Shown: positions 23,801-35,489, counted from the stretch's first letter. The stretch: 64,000 bases of DNA from Costus lasius (GCA_027563935.2 JANVAS020000231.1:13968001-14032000); one strand, 5' to 3'. Made by a program: numbers and translations. The notes: a model not told the origin generated them from the letters alone.

Positions 23801-24725
23801 GTCCCACCTGCCTTCTTCTCTTGAGTTCCTGCACATTTGAACAAATGTGAACTCCACATGCAGTGTCCAACACCCATGATATAGTAGAAGAAGATAACAT
23901 GACCTCAGTCACATATATACCTGAGCCAGAAGCGATGCTTCCCCTCTTATCTCCTTGGAGCACTTTACAGTCCTTTTTCCAGTGACCCAGCTGGCCACAG
24001 TGGAAACACCTGTTGTCCTTCGACCGCTTCACCTTCTGTTTCAGGGCCTTACTGTAGTTCTTGACAGGGGCCTTGCCCTTCTTCCCCTTCTTCTTGTTCC
24101 TAGAAGGAACCATCAAGACAGAGGTTGAAGGCTTACCCTTCAGAGTTTCCTCAGTAGTCAAGAGCATATTCAGCAGCTCTGCCGGCGTACAATCGATTTT
24201 GTTCATATTAAAGTTAATGATGAACGCATCGAAAGAAGGCGGGAGAGACTGCAGAATAATATCCACAGCAAGCTCCTGGTTGATGGTATGCCCCAGTTTC
24301 TCCAGAGCCTCCTTGTGCCCAATCATCTTGAGCACGTGAGCTCCCACTGGGCTCCCCTCAGCCAGTTTGCTCTGAAAGAAGAGCTTCGTCAGATTATAGC
24401 GTTCTGTCCTCGCCTGTGCAGCATACAGCATCTTGAGGTTCGCTATAATTTCTATAGCCGACATATCCTCATGCTGACGCTGCAGCGGTGGCGTCATAGA
24501 CGCTAGCATCAGGCAAGCGACATCAATGCTATCATTGACGTGCTTTTCGTAGGCATCCCGAACCGCCCTTGCGGCGTTCGGAGCGGGCTGCGGCGGTATC
24601 GCCGTCTCGAGGACATACAGTTTCCTCTCTGCCTTAAGAACGATCTTAAGGTGTCCAAACCAGTCAGAGAAGTTCGGCCCAGCAAACTTCTCCCTTTCCA
24701 GTAGGGATCGCACATTGAAGCTCAT
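20841..24725 (-). CDS. Gag-Pol polyprotein of Copia-2 (1294 aa, intact)
   Basis: One open frame from ATG (24723-24725, MSFNVRSLLE) to TAG (20841-20843). Gag spans about residues 1-255, with the WFGHLKIVL..KLYVL start and a zinc knuckle at C240, C243, H248, C253. Protease has LDTACG with D287. The integrase zinc finger is H421, H425, C452, C455; the core has D482 (HSDVCGPF), D545 (SDRGGEY) and E581 (VSERRN), giving the D-35-E spacing. RT has D883 (QMDVKTAFLNG) and Y968-VDD-971. RNase H has D1141 (YTDASF), E1182/E1184 (TEAEY) and D1220 (FCDNTGA). Protease, integrase, RT, RNase H is the Ty1/copia order. Every catalytic residue I can place is present. The product would encapsidate, reverse transcribe and integrate the element. 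Confidence 0.96.
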   Translation of the reverse strand: MSFNVRSLLEREKFAGPNFSDWFGHLKIVLKAERKLYVLETAIPPQPAPNAARAVRDAYEKHVNDSIDVACLMLASMTPPLQRQHEDMSAIEIIANLKMLYAAQARTERYNLTKLFFQSKLAEGSPVGAHVLKMIGHKEALEKLGHTINQELAVDIILQSLPPSFDAFIINFNMNKIDCTPAELLNMLLTTEETLKGKPSTSVLMVPSRNKKKGKKGKAPVKNYSKALKQKVKRSKDNRCFHCGQLGHWKKDCKVLQGDKRGSIASGSGIYVTEVMLSSSTISWVLDTACGVHICSNVQELKRRRQVGQHEVDLRVGNGARVAAVAVGDYFITLPSGIVLELNNCYFVPSITKNIISIPALVRKGFAFECKISKCVLSLDNIVYATGSINNGLYMLDMENSIQNIDNKKAKYADDSTLLWHSRLGHINEKRIKRLHDHGLLGSFSYEEIDTCKACLMGKMTKSPFLHKGQRTSGLLDLIHSDVCGPFSKHARGGYQYFITFTDDFSRYGYVYLMRHKSESFDKFKEFKNEVQNQLGRNIKALRSDRGGEYLSHTFTDYLKECGIISQLTPPGTPQWNGVSERRNRTLLDMVRSMMSQATLPYSFWGFALETAAKVLNRVPSKAVSKTPYELWYGKQPSLTFIRIWGCEAYVKKLASGKLESRSDKCIFVGYPKETKGYYFYDPKENKVFVARTAIFLEKEFLLQEASGREIKLDENPEEGQSSQAQLDEPEPVEQVTEQPEAQITREPRRSGRIRRQPERYDGVYIIENDEPLTYADAVRGPESARWLDAMRAEMDSMSDNQVWDLVDPPPGVIPIGCKWIFKKKIDMDGNVVTYKGRLVAKGFKQIYGLDYDETFSPVAMFKSIRILFAIAAYYDYEIWQMDVKTAFLNGNLDEDVYMTQPEGFTNPSDRHKICKLKKSIYGLKQASRSWNIRFDESISEFGFIKNENDPCVYKRFSGSVITFLILYVDDILIIGNDIPELHAVKAWLGKCFQMKDLGEAAYVLGVKIYRDRSKRLLGLCQSTYIDKVLERFHLENSKRGYLPVRHGLNLSKSQCPQTQTEKDEMDNTPYASAIGSIMYAMLCTRPDVAYGLSVTSRFQSNPGLAHWIAVKNILKYLRRTKDMFLIYGGQEELSIEGYTDASFQSDQDDFRSQSGYVFSLNGGAVVWKSIKQSTVADSTTEAEYVAASEASKEAVWIRKFVRELGVVPSSADPLVIFCDNTGAIAQAKEPRSHQKSKHIQRRFHLIREIIDRGEIKICKVHTDDNLADPLTKPLAQQKHEKHCNNMGLRFLNH

Positions 24726-26599
24726 GGTGTTCGTTGCTGCAGGAATCTACAACAAGCAAGAACAGCAAGGTCAGTATCAATGTTCAGAATCAATCCAGGA
24801 CTTAAGAAAGATTCTTTTCTCACTATTTTGTCTGACTGAAAAATCCAGTAAACAGTCCGAAAGAGTAATACTCTTTTAGTGAGATGGGATCCAGATTTCA
24901 TACTTGGTCTCCGCGTCCCGCTCAGGCGAGATAAGTTGCACAGAGATGACAAGCACTAATTTCTGGTAGGCTGTCCCAGCCAATCGCTAACCCGTGCGAT
25001 TCCCCTTCATCTTGGCAATCCAGCAGACTGTGCCAACTGAGTTGGTACAACACAGTCTCTGATCCCAGAGATGGCTGCCTCCATGTGCTACCATATGCGC
25101 CACATATGTAGCCTACATGGTCAAGCTGACCTGACCTACTCCCTGGACCACCACGTGCTATGCTGAGCAACGAGAGGGGATAAATCCCAACTCTGTAACA
25201 CGCAGGTGAAATCCAGCACCGTCTGAAGATAGATGGACGTGCCCACTGAGTGGGTTCAACACGGCTCCAACGATAATCAGAAAGGTGAGGTTTCGCGTCA
25301 GAAGGCTTATCGAGCTTGATATGTTAGCGTTGGATTTTAACGGTCTTTTATCTTCTTACTATCAGGCATATCCTATGGCTATAGTAGAAGATAAACTTAA
25401 ACATGCAATTCTAATTATTAGCAATAAGTAGAAAGCATGATCTTATGTGGTAAAAGCCCATGAACCCTAGTAAGACCTTAATTTTACTTAAGTCTTCACT
25501 CGAGCTCCTTGGCATCTCATCTGGTCCAACCTAGGGCCCTAGCGCCAAGAGCACCTCAGGTGCACCACCAGGTGAATGCCCCTCTTGGATGTGTGCTTTT
25601 GTGCTCTTGTCTAATCAAAGTACATTTGATCTATCTAGACAAGGTTGACTCGCAGGTCAACAACATATTATAAATTAAGTACAATGTGATTCGCAGATCA
25701 CAAATTAATTTACAATTTTTAAATCCAGGCACGCAGGCCCCAGCACAGCACACAAATGGGCAACCCACATAAGACTAAATAAACAAGCATATGGTTCAAT
25801 CAACATGTGATCCAATCAAGAAATTAAAATTTTGAAAAAACCCCATGGCATCAATTTTAATTTCCTTATGAGCCCTACAACCTTACAATGGTCCATTGAT
25901 GGGGATCCACTCATCCATCTAGTTAGATCTTTTGCCCTTGCATGCACCGAGTCCTAACTGACCCGTGTTGACCTGATGGTCAACCATGCATGCGTCAAGG
26001 GCTGAACCACCCTCATGAGTTTTGGCAAGCGGGTGTGACCCCGGGCCTAACTCAAGTATGTTCAGTAATTGTCTCAACCAGACCTCGCTACACGCCTTTG
26101 ATGCAGTCAACCTATAGCCACCTCGTGCTTGCGCACAGGTGCTATCTGGTCGACCCATCTAGGCTGTCAGATGGTCTGATCAGACTAACTTGATCTATAC
26201 TAGATGATGCCTTCAACCCCATCAACCCATTTAAGGATTTAATGTAGTGGCACCTTAGATCTAATCAACCGCGCAAGATGTAAGTTTTGTAAAACACTTA
26301 GAGCATGCGCAAACATACAAATAAAGTTGATAACCCTTAGATCTAAGGGGGTCCCCTTCAAGGGGGAGCGCAAACTTTAGGGGGTCCCCTTCAAGGGGGA
26401 GCGCAAACTTTAGGGGGTCCCCTTCAAGGGGGAGCGCATACATAGCCCATGATACAAGCGCAATCTACATGTTAGCATGATACAAGCGCAATCTACATGT
26501 ACATGTAACCATGCATCATGAAAACAAAGCATCAAGTAAGCGCAAGAAGCATGGATCACAAACACTTCTAGCAATCATATAGATCATATGGAGAGCCTA
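24726..26599 (-). other. 5' leader of Copia-2
   Basis: About 1.9 kb between primer site and gag start without a convincing frame. It matches the leader of Copia-3 (59417-61223) over long stretches and shares GGATCCCATCTCACTA with the Copia-1 leader (near 42444), so the long leader is a family trait. Near the primer site it holds a three-copy tandem repeat. Confidence 0.85.
26346..26438 (-). repeat. three tandem copies of a 33-bp unit in the Copia-2 leader
   Basis: AGGGGGTCCCCTTCAAGGGG begins copies at 26346, 26379 and 26412 (period 33; the third slightly short). The core TCCCCTTCAAGGGGGAGCG is also the terminal sequence of the Copia-3 LTR (53218 and 61244). I do not see the array in the Copia-3 leader. 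Confidence 0.9.
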
Positions 26600-26611
26600 G
26601 CTCTGATACCA
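26600..26611 (-). other. primer binding site of Copia-2 (initiator tRNA-Met)
   Basis: In element orientation TGGTATCAGAGC, two bases after the 5' LTR; the standard initiator tRNA-Met complement of plant copia elements. Confidence 0.95.
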
Positions 26612-26613
26612 GT

Positions 26614-28292
26614 TGTAGGAACCCCTAATAAGGGGGGGGGGGAAACCCTATACATGCGCACTCTAGCATGCAATGCGGAAAAAGGGCTTCTAAAGATCGC
26701 ATATGAACTATATAATCAACTTAAACCAACTTAAGATCATGATATGATCTTACCATTGCCATGGATGGAAGGCGGCTTGGAAGAAGAAAACAAGGTTGAT
26801 CTCCTCCAAAAGGTGCGCACACAAGAAGACAAAGACTACTCCCTTCTCAACTTTGTGCTAGCAAAAGCTTCAAGGGGTCTTATCGCATGAAGGAGATGAT
26901 GAACTCTTGGCCGATCTTTCTTCTCGTCACTTTCACCACACAAGAAAGTGTGTGTCGTCGAGAGCAAGATGATGGAGAGGAGCGTTAGCCAAACTTGTGA
27001 TCGAATGTGGAGACATTCATCACAATTGTCAAACCGAAATGCCATAAATGGCAAGTCATCAAAGCTTGCGTTATGCGTTCACATGAAGTGAACCAAACGC
27101 ATAGCTCTCCTCTCAAATGAACCAAGCGCTCACATGTGAGCCGGTTCAATTCAATTGGTCCAATGACCAAACCAAATCAGCCCAATAATCGGTTCAGACC
27201 AAATTAAACCCTAAGGTTCAAAATCTGACCGTTCATCCTTTTAATGCTCTTGATCTCTTCGATCTAGCATCCACACTCTCGATCTAAGCTTACCGATCTC
27301 AAGCCCTAATCAATCAAACATGATCAGACTGGATCTCACTTACAATCAGAGTTTAATCTCCTTTAAACTGAACTCGAACAATTCAGTCCACACGATCTGA
27401 CTTAAGTAGCCATATCATCAAATTGTGCGACCCTAAGGGTTTCCTTTAAATGTCGGTAACGATAACTTACGTTATCACGATCAGCGAGGGGTATCTAGCA
27501 ACACATCACTGTCTCCCGATATAAAGGAAAGAGTCTTCCAAGACTCCACCCAACCACAGCATAAGTGTGAATCAACTCACTAGGCATGCATGATTCCTTT
27601 GCCACTGGATGTTCTTATTGGACAAGCATGTCAAGCCTGTAACTCCAATACGATGAGCATGATTAGATCAGATGCACATAGTCATCTGGGTATGGCCATA
27701 CACTTCCTCAATCATCTCATATAGGGGGGCCCTTTAGAACATCACACTCCTTAAACAAGGAGACGGCAATCCTTTATCTATCACAAGTGCCCTAACCTGA
27801 CTCAAGCTCACCATCCAAGATAGTCTATAATCATTATGTTTCAAATGATATTGAACTACCTCAAAACAATGACAATCATCATTTAGAAACATAAGTGATA
27901 TCAAGTCAAAGGACATGTGCCACTTAGTGCTTACAAGGATCATTCACATTGTGACAAGCAATGGAATATCCGAGTAGGGTCTGTCCAGTACATCCAATGT
28001 ACCCATGAGTCTACATCTTATTCCATGCTCGAAGCATCCTATAAGATTAGCACTCATATCAGTCTCAATCATATCAAGGCTGTCTCATGTTCACCAAGAT
28101 ATCTCGACTAAGGACATATAGCCTGTCAGCCTAGCTGAACAGCTTTGAGACATTATTCAGAAGTACACTTATTACAGCAGACAAGGTAACAACCTGAATA
28201 ATAACCATGCCTTTATAAACTTAAGAGTTTATTACATGATACTTATACAATCCCAAGGCCTCAAACATTAGCCTTAAGGGCATACCCCAACA
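26614..28292 (-). repeat. 5' LTR of Copia-2
   Basis: 1679 bp, same length as the 3' LTR; one difference seen (A at 27897 for C at 20400). It would hold the promoter, though I could not place a clear TATA box. Confidence 0.95.
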
Positions 28293-28297
28293 AAGAA

Positions 28298-30624
28298 TGT
28301 ATTTGTTACCTCCAGATGATGGAAAAGGTCCCATGAAGTCAATCCCCCAAATATCAAATATCACAACTTCAAGAATGTTGGACAGTGGCATCTCATGTCT
28401 TCTGTTAATATTACCTGTCTTTTGACACCTATCACAAGATAAAACAAAGTTTCTAGCATCTTTGAAAATTGTAGACCAATAAAATCCTAATTGCAACACT
28501 ATGAAAGCAGTTTTCTTAGTACCGGCATGATCACCATAAGAGGATCCATGACATTGAAACAATATATCTATGATTTCCTCTTCAGGTACACATCTTATAA
28601 AAATACCATCTGCACATCTTCTATACACATAAGGCTCATCCCAAAAATAGTGCTTTACCTCAGCCAAGAATCTCTTCCTTCTTTGGTAATTCAAATCAGG
28701 AGGAAAAACATTAGCTACAAGGTAATTCACTATGTCAGCATACCAAGGGGCTCTGATTTGTTCAATGGCTAAGAGTTGTTCTTCAGGGAAGGAATCATTG
28801 ATTACATCATTCTTTTCAGTGTCCAATATTATCCTTGAAAGATGATATGCAACAAAGTTTTTTGATCCCTTTTTGTCTTTGCAAGAGCAAAATCCATCTA
28901 AGCAAGCATGGTTTACTATCCTTTTTCTACATTAAGTATCTTACAACATCATGATCAGTGTACACTACTACTTTGGAGTTAATCAAGTATGATCTAAATT
29001 TATGAAAAGCAAATACTATAGCCAAGAGTTCCTTCTCAGTGGTAGTGTAGTTCTTCTGTGTCTCATCCAAAGTCTTGCTGGCATAGTGAATAACAAAAGG
29101 CTTTTTCTCTTTTCTTTGTCCCAAAACTGCTCCTATTGCATAATCACTGACATCGCACATGAGCTTAAAGGGCAAATTCCAATATGGAGGTTGAATGATT
29201 GGTGCTGAAATCAAAGCATTCTTTAATTCCTAAAAAGCAGATAAATAGTTTTCATCAAAAGAAAATTTAACATCTTTATAGAGTAAATTTGTAAGAGGTC
29301 TAGCAAGTTTAGAGAAATCCTTAATGAATCGCCGGTAGAATCCTGCATGTCCTAGAAAGCTCTGGACTTCCTTTACTGTAGTGGGCGGCTCCAATTTCTC
29401 TATCACCTCAACTTTGGCTTTGTCAATTTCAATTCCTCTCTTTGAAATCAAGTGCCCTAAAACTATCCCTGCCTAACCATGAAATGACATTTTTCCCAAT
29501 TAAGCACAAGGTTAGTTTCTTCACACCTCTTCAAAACCTGAGATAAATTAGCCAAACAAACGTCGAAAGAAGAACCGTATACAGAGAAATCATCCATAAA
29601 TACATCCATAAAGTCCTCAATAAAATCAGAAAAAATAGCCATCATACATCTCTGAAAAGTAGCAGGTGCATTACATAAACCAAAAGACATTCTCATATAT
29701 GCAAAAGTTCCATACAGGCAAGTGAAAGTGGTTTTATCTTGATCATCCAGATGTATATGAATTTGGAAAAAACCAGAATACCCATCTAAGAAACAGAAGT
29801 GAGAATGGTTTGCCAGTCTTTCAACCATCTGATCAATAAAAGGTAAAGGAAAGTGGTCTTTCCTAGTGGCAGCATTCAATTTTCTATAATCTATGCACAT
29901 GCGCCAACTAGTAACAATTCTAACAGGAATCAATTCATTGTCTTTGTTTTTCATGACAGTTACCCCTCCTTTTTTAGGAACACAATGTACAGGACTTACA
30001 CATTTGCTATCAGAGATAGGATAGATAATACCTGCATCAAGTAATTTCTGAACCTCTTTCTTTACAATTTATTTCATAGAGTGATTAAGTCTTCTTTGAA
30101 AATCTGCATGTGGCTTGTGTTCTTCTTCCATTAAGATCCTGCGCGTACAAAAAGAGGGGTTAATGCCCTTCAAGTCATCAATTGAGTACCCAATTACCTT
30201 TCTATGAATCCTTAATTCCTTGAGAAGCAAATCTGTCTCCCTTTTCCCAAGCTGTGCATCAACAATAATAGGGTAAGTAGAATCAGGACCAAGAAATTCA
30301 TAACGAAGGTTATTAGGTAAAGCTTTAAGTTCTACTTTTGGAGCCTTTATTTCTTCACTATTTTCATTATCACAAGCACTGTAATCTAATAATTTATCAG
30401 TTCCAAAATTTGTTTCTATTTTAGAATCAAGAGCAGAATCTAAATCAGTGTCACATTCATTGGTTTCAACAAATAAATCATTAAGATCATAGATAATGTC
30501 TTCTACATCATGTATACTACAACAAGATCCAGAATTTGAAGGGTTTTTCATGGCTTCATGCAAGTCATACTCAATCATTTCATCCCCAATGTTAAGTGTA
30601 AGCTTACCGTTCTTTACAATCATT
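28298..30624 (-). pseudogene. Element H pol, second copy: protease tail, RT, RNase H, integrase start
   Basis: Minus strand, read from 30624 down. First comes the protease C-terminal part ([20 protein letters not shown]) and acidic linker, then the RT lead-in [19 protein letters not shown] and [19 protein letters not shown]. Then RT (29463-29954: MCIDYRKLNAATRKDHFPLPF, FCFLDGYSGF, YMRMSFGLCNAPATFQRCM, VFMDDFSVYG with both catalytic Asp), RNase H (28927-29451: YASKTLDETQKNYTTTEKELLA), and integrase (28298-28826: zinc region CDRCQKTG, core WGIDFMGPFPSSGGNKYIL). A stop at 30069-30071 and at least one frameshift (near 29455) disable it. The integrase continues at 19141 beyond Copia-2. Confidence 0.88.
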
Positions 30625-32146
30625 TCGGATTGTAAAATCTTAAAAGTAGTCTTTTGAGTACTAGCATGCCTTCCATAAGATGAATCATGACACTGAAATA
30701 GGATATCCATGATTTCTTCCTCAGGTACACATCTCCTAAAAATTCTATTTGCACATCTTCTAAATACATGAGGCTCATCCCAAAAATAGTGATTTACCTC
30801 AGCTAAGAACTTCTTCCTTTCTCGATAACTCAAATCAAGAGGAAAAACATTAGCAACTAAGTAATTCACTATATCAGCATACCATAGAGCCTTGATCTGT
30901 TCAATGGCTAAGAGTTGTTCATCAGGAAAGGAATCATTAATTATGTCACCTTTATCATCATCTATCATTATCCTTGAAAGGTGATCTGCAATAAAATTTT
31001 CTGTTCCCTTCTTATCTTTGATCTCCATATCAAACTCTTGCAGAAGTAAAATCCATCTGAGAAGGCATGGTTTACTGTCTTTTTTCTATATCAATTACTT
31101 TACCGCTGCATGATCTGTATATACCATAACCTTAGAATTAATTAGATATGACCTAAATTTATCAAAAACAAAAAACAATGGCCAAAAGCTCTTTTTCAGT
31201 GGTAGTGTAATTCCTCTACGTCTCATCCAATGTTCGACTGGCATAGTAAATAACATAGGGCTTCTTCTCTTTTCTCTGACCAAGTACTACTCCTACTGTC
31301 TGGCGGCTGTATGATGGGTGCTGATATCAAAGCCTTCTTCAATTCCTGCAAAACAGATAAGCATCCTTCATCAAAAGAAAATTTAACATCTTTACAAAGC
31401 AAATTAGTAAGTGGTCTAGCGAGTTTGGAAAAATCCTTGATGAAACGCCGGTAAAATCCTGCATGTCCCAAAAAACTTCTGATCTCCTTGACTGTGGTAG
31501 GTGGCATCAACATCTCAATCACTTCAATCTTGGCTTTGTCAACTTCTATCCCTCTCTCTAAAACTAAGTGTCCCAAAACTATTCCTTGCTTAACCATGAA
31601 GTGACATTTTTCCTAGTTAAGCACAAGATTAGTTTTTTCACACCTCTGCAAAACTCTAGATAAGTTAGCCAGACAATCATAAAAAAAAAACCATATACAG
31701 AAAAGTCATCCATAAAAACATCCATCAAATCCTCAATAAAATCTAAAAATATAGCCATCATACACCTCTGAAAAGTAGCAGGTGCATTATACAAACCGAA
31801 AGGCATTCTTATATAGGCAAAGGTACCATATGGGCATATAAAAGTGGTCTTATCTTGGTTATCAGGATGGATGAGAATTTGAAAAAATCCAGAATACCCA
31901 TCTAAAAAACAGAAAGAACAATGTTTAGCAAGCCTTTCAAACATTTGATCAATAAAAGGTAAGGGGAAGTGATCTTTCCTAGTGGCCGCATTCAATTTCT
32001 ATAATCTATGCACATGCGCAACCTAGTTACTGTCCTAATAAGAATTAATTCATTATTTTTATTTTTCATCACAGTCACACCCCCTTTCTTAGGAACACAA
32101 TGAACAGGACTTACCCATTTACTATCGGAGATAGGATAGATAATAC
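30625..32146 (-). pseudogene. Element H pol, first copy: RT to integrase zinc region, fused to the second copy
   Basis: Minus strand, starting right after element D. IIYPISDSKWVSP (from 32146) opens RT. A one-base loss near 31996 and another shift near 31650 break it. VFMDDFSVYG, RNase H (31095-31597, with an internal deletion near 31300) and the integrase zinc region ([23 protein letters not shown]) follow. At about 30625 the frame passes without a break into the protease tail of the second copy. Upstream coding is at 63488-63696, beyond element D. Confidence 0.86.
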
Positions 32147-33528
32147 TGTTGTGTCCGCAAGTGCACAGATACATCGAAGTAATAAAAAGATATCAAACCA
32201 AAGAGACCTACGTGTGAAGTACCGAATAGTTGTTTTCTCACTAGCTAAGCAAATCGAATTCAATGTAAGCAAATGATCGGAAAGTATATGAAGAGTCAGA
32301 GAAAAGCTGGGACTAGGGTTTCATCCACCTTAATTTCTATGACTAGAAGGAAATAAGCGCATTGTTAGTCCACTCTTATTATGTTAAAGATATAATTTAC
32401 TTTATAAAGAAATCATCTCGTTTTGCATAGACAATTTACAAAGAATCAATCCTCACTTTTGTACAAAATTAATTCGATACTAAAGATAAGTAAATCATTG
32501 ACAAAGAAATCAAAGATCACATTCATGCATCCAATCTCTATGTCAATTATCTCAAGTGAAAACTAAATACTTTCATACTTTAGTTTCACAGGTTCTACTT
32601 AAGGTTCTCCAATGATCCGATACTTAATTTCTTACCATATCTTCATGTTTAATTCAATAATTCTTCCTAGATCAGATTATCAACAAGGCAATAAACTTCT
32701 AAAATCTAGAAATAAGAACAAACTTAATATCTTACAATAAGTTCCTAAATATCAATTTTAGGGTTCCAAGTTTTGCAAGTCACTTTTCAATCCATATCAC
32801 AAAAACTCCAATACATGCTGATAATATGAAACTAGAAAGAATTAAAGGCAATCATCACATAAGTAGAATTATCATAACAAAAGTTCCTTGACGAATCAAG
32901 GATCATTTAGTCATTATGAAACTAAGGGGATTACATCCTCTGTCCCAAATGAAAGTTACGCTACCATGGAATTAAAAATACAATAGAAATTCATTAAAAA
33001 AAATTAGAATTGATAGAGGGAGAATAGAAAAGTTATTGATTTCACGGGGGTGTAAAAATTTACAGAGTCCCGTGATTTTTTGTTTCGGATGAACAGTGAT
33101 GCTACAGTAATCTGCTGCAGTACTATGAACAGTACACTCCTACAGTAAAATCACGAAACACTATTCTGCCTGAAACTTCTTTCTTTGATTTCTCCCTCTA
33201 TCGAACTCCTTTCGATCTGAAATTTTTAGAGTATCCTCCTATGGACGAAGCTTTCTTGTAAATTTCATGGCCTAAGGTGGCCTCTATTCCTCTCGGTGCG
33301 AGGCCGAGCCCTAGGGACACCCTTTACGATTTCTCCCTCGATTGGTGATAAAATTCTATTATTCTGATCCTCAAATCATCTCCTCGATTTATAGAATGAT
33401 CCCCTTTTTACGGATTTTGAAATCGTGCCCTGGATCTCTCTAATTTGGCTTTGAAAAAAAAATCAGATTTTGGAGGCGGGGGAAGACTTGTTCAAAAATA
33501 TAATTACGACCCACAATTTTGATTACGA
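32147..33528 (-). repeat. 3' LTR of element D, part 1
   Basis: Opens TGTTGTGTCCGCAAGTGCACAG after AATAC. It closely follows 50125-51415 and continues at 35490. A TATA-like TCTATAAATCG (minus strand) lies near 33387-33396. The last five bases, TACGA, are the left half of the solo LTR duplication. Confidence 0.9.
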
Positions 33529-35484
33529 TGTTGGGAAACCCCCGGGGACATTTTACAATTTTCAGAGTTATGGACATACATTTTTCGCAGCGGAAGAATG
33601 TCCCCGAAATAGGCCGGTCCCAAAAACCCAGTGAAGATCTCTTGCGAGGGGGTCGACACGATGTGATAGTAAGTACCTTTAGCAATTAGAATCCGATGTC
33701 GATGAAGGCGCCCAAGTGTTCGCCCTCTGCAGTCTCGCACACACGGATCTCTTGAGTTCTCTTCTTCCACGCCCGGTGCTAGCCTCGGGAAGAAGATCCA
33801 AGCCTTGTGCTCCTTCTTCAAAGTATGCGCCACCTCCAAGGTAGATGCGCCAAAGATGAAGAAGGATGAGGGAGAGGGAAACCGCCAAGCATCAAGTTCT
33901 TTGCATCAAGAGAGAAGGAAGAAGCTTGCGGCTAGGGTTTGGAAGGAAGAAGAAGATGCGCCACTTCTTGGTGTTGTCGCCCTTCAACCCTTGCTTTCGC
34001 CTCTCCTCTTGTTGTTACGCCTCTAAGGATTGTAACCACTCAAGAGGGGGCGGCTAGGGTCACTTATAAAGAGCTAGAGGCGGTTAGGGCAAGGGTTGAG
34101 ATCATGACAAGTGTATGGCTTGGATGAGAAGGTTTGAGGTAAGGAAAGTCTCCAAGACTTTACCATAAACCTCATTCAACGTTTCTATAAGCTACCAAGC
34201 CTTGCGCCCCAAGCAATGCCTTAATGCATTCACACTATCAATGGGAGAGGGCTAGGCGCATAAAGCTTCCTTAATGAAGCAAATTTGCCATCCAAACCCC
34301 ATTATGCCCCTTAGGCGCCAATGGGCTTGGCTTCCTCCCCATTATACCCTTTTAGCGTATTGCCTCTTCATGACAACTTATTATTGGGCCTCATTGGATA
34401 ATGAGCTAGCCCAAACTCCATTACATGGGTTGATTAAGCACTTGGATCCAATCCAATGCAACCCTAATCCAAATATGACCAACCATGGTCAAATACGGGT
34501 CAACCTGCCAAAAATGAAGTTTGGCTCCAATAATATTCTTCCATCTCATCAGGCCTATTGGCGCTGATGAAATCTCCCAATTAGATCAGAGTTATCCAAT
34601 AACTCGATCATAAGGCTTCCCGATCAATACGAGAACTCAAGTATCAAGGTGTGCGACCCTGTAGGTTCCTCTGATGCTGGCAGTGCTGACCAAAGTTCAT
34701 CACAAGCAGTGAGTGGCACCTAGCAGTGCATCGCTGCTACCCAAGTCATTGGAATGGATATCGACATCGACATCCCCATCATCGCAACTAGGTACAGATG
34801 CATTACAGTCTCTTTACCGTACTGATATCCAATTGGACAAGTGTGTCACCACTTGTTTTCATCCAATCACATGGCTATGACTAAAACAGGTTCTCACCTG
34901 GGTATGGCCATACACTCTCAGTCATAGAACCATAAGGGAGCTCCATGGATATCATACTTCCCTAAGGAAGGGGCAAATCCTATGTCTGTCCATTGACCTT
35001 CTCACATGGGTCGTGACATGCTCAATGACAACCGTTATGACCTCCCAACTACGGCGAGGTGTTAGGTTGCATCAAAGCAAGTCCCTAACCATATAGAATG
35101 GTCAATGACCTCAAGTCAAGGGATCAATGCATCTCCTGTCACTTGTGAGGATAACTCATGACACCAAGTCATAGCCTCACAGCGGGTCTATCCAGTATAT
35201 CCTCCAATGATATACCCATGTGTCTGCGTTAGCACCACGTGCCTAACCAGCCCACATACCAGTCTCACAAGTACCATAGCTGTCCCATATCCACTAAGGT
35301 ACATCGACTAGGGATTATAGTTTGAGCACAGATCCAATCTGTCTCCAGGGACATTATCATGTAAGTACACAATCGCAGGTGTAGACAAACAATGATAACG
35401 ACAATGCCAGAAAGATATATGAATATCAGAGTCAAGTAGTACAAAGATGGACCAAAACTAGGTCCTAGGGCATATACACCAACA
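33529..35484 (-). repeat. solo LTR of the Copia-1 family
   Basis: 1956 bp from TGTTGGGAAACCCC to ATACACCAACA, flanked by TACGA (33524-33528 and 35485-35489). It is the reverse complement of the Copia-1 LTR type and nearly the same length (1953). No internal sequence is present, so the element was lost by recombination between its LTRs. Small frames inside it are not genes. Confidence 0.93.
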
Positions 35485-35489
35485 TACGA

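Larger units (their letters stand above)
19142..28292 (-). mobile_element. Copia-2: complete, apparently intact Angela/BARE-like retrotransposon
   Basis: 9151-bp minus-strand element flanked by AAGAA (19137-19141 and 28293-28297), inserted in the integrase of H. It has two 1679-bp LTRs with one substitution found by reading (position 20400 against 27897), an initiator tRNA-Met primer site, an 11-base polypurine tract and a single unbroken 1294-residue gag-pol frame. Removing it restores continuous H integrase (GGNKYIL then VDY/KWVE). It is the youngest insertion in the window and the only one that looks capable of moving. The BARE/Angela placement rests on TGTTGG..ATGCCCT LTR starts and the polyprotein style. 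Confidence 0.95.

Noticed and set aside
26346..26438. CRISPR-like array
   Set aside because: Units are directly adjacent with no unique spacers, and the setting is a plant retrotransposon leader.
26261..26443. repetitive LPLEGDPLKFA peptide as a gene
   Set aside because: It is the translation of the 33-bp leader repeats of Copia-2, with no start context or relatives.
33529..35484. complete reverse Copia-1-type element
   Set aside because: Only one LTR is present between TACGA duplicates; there is no internal sequence.
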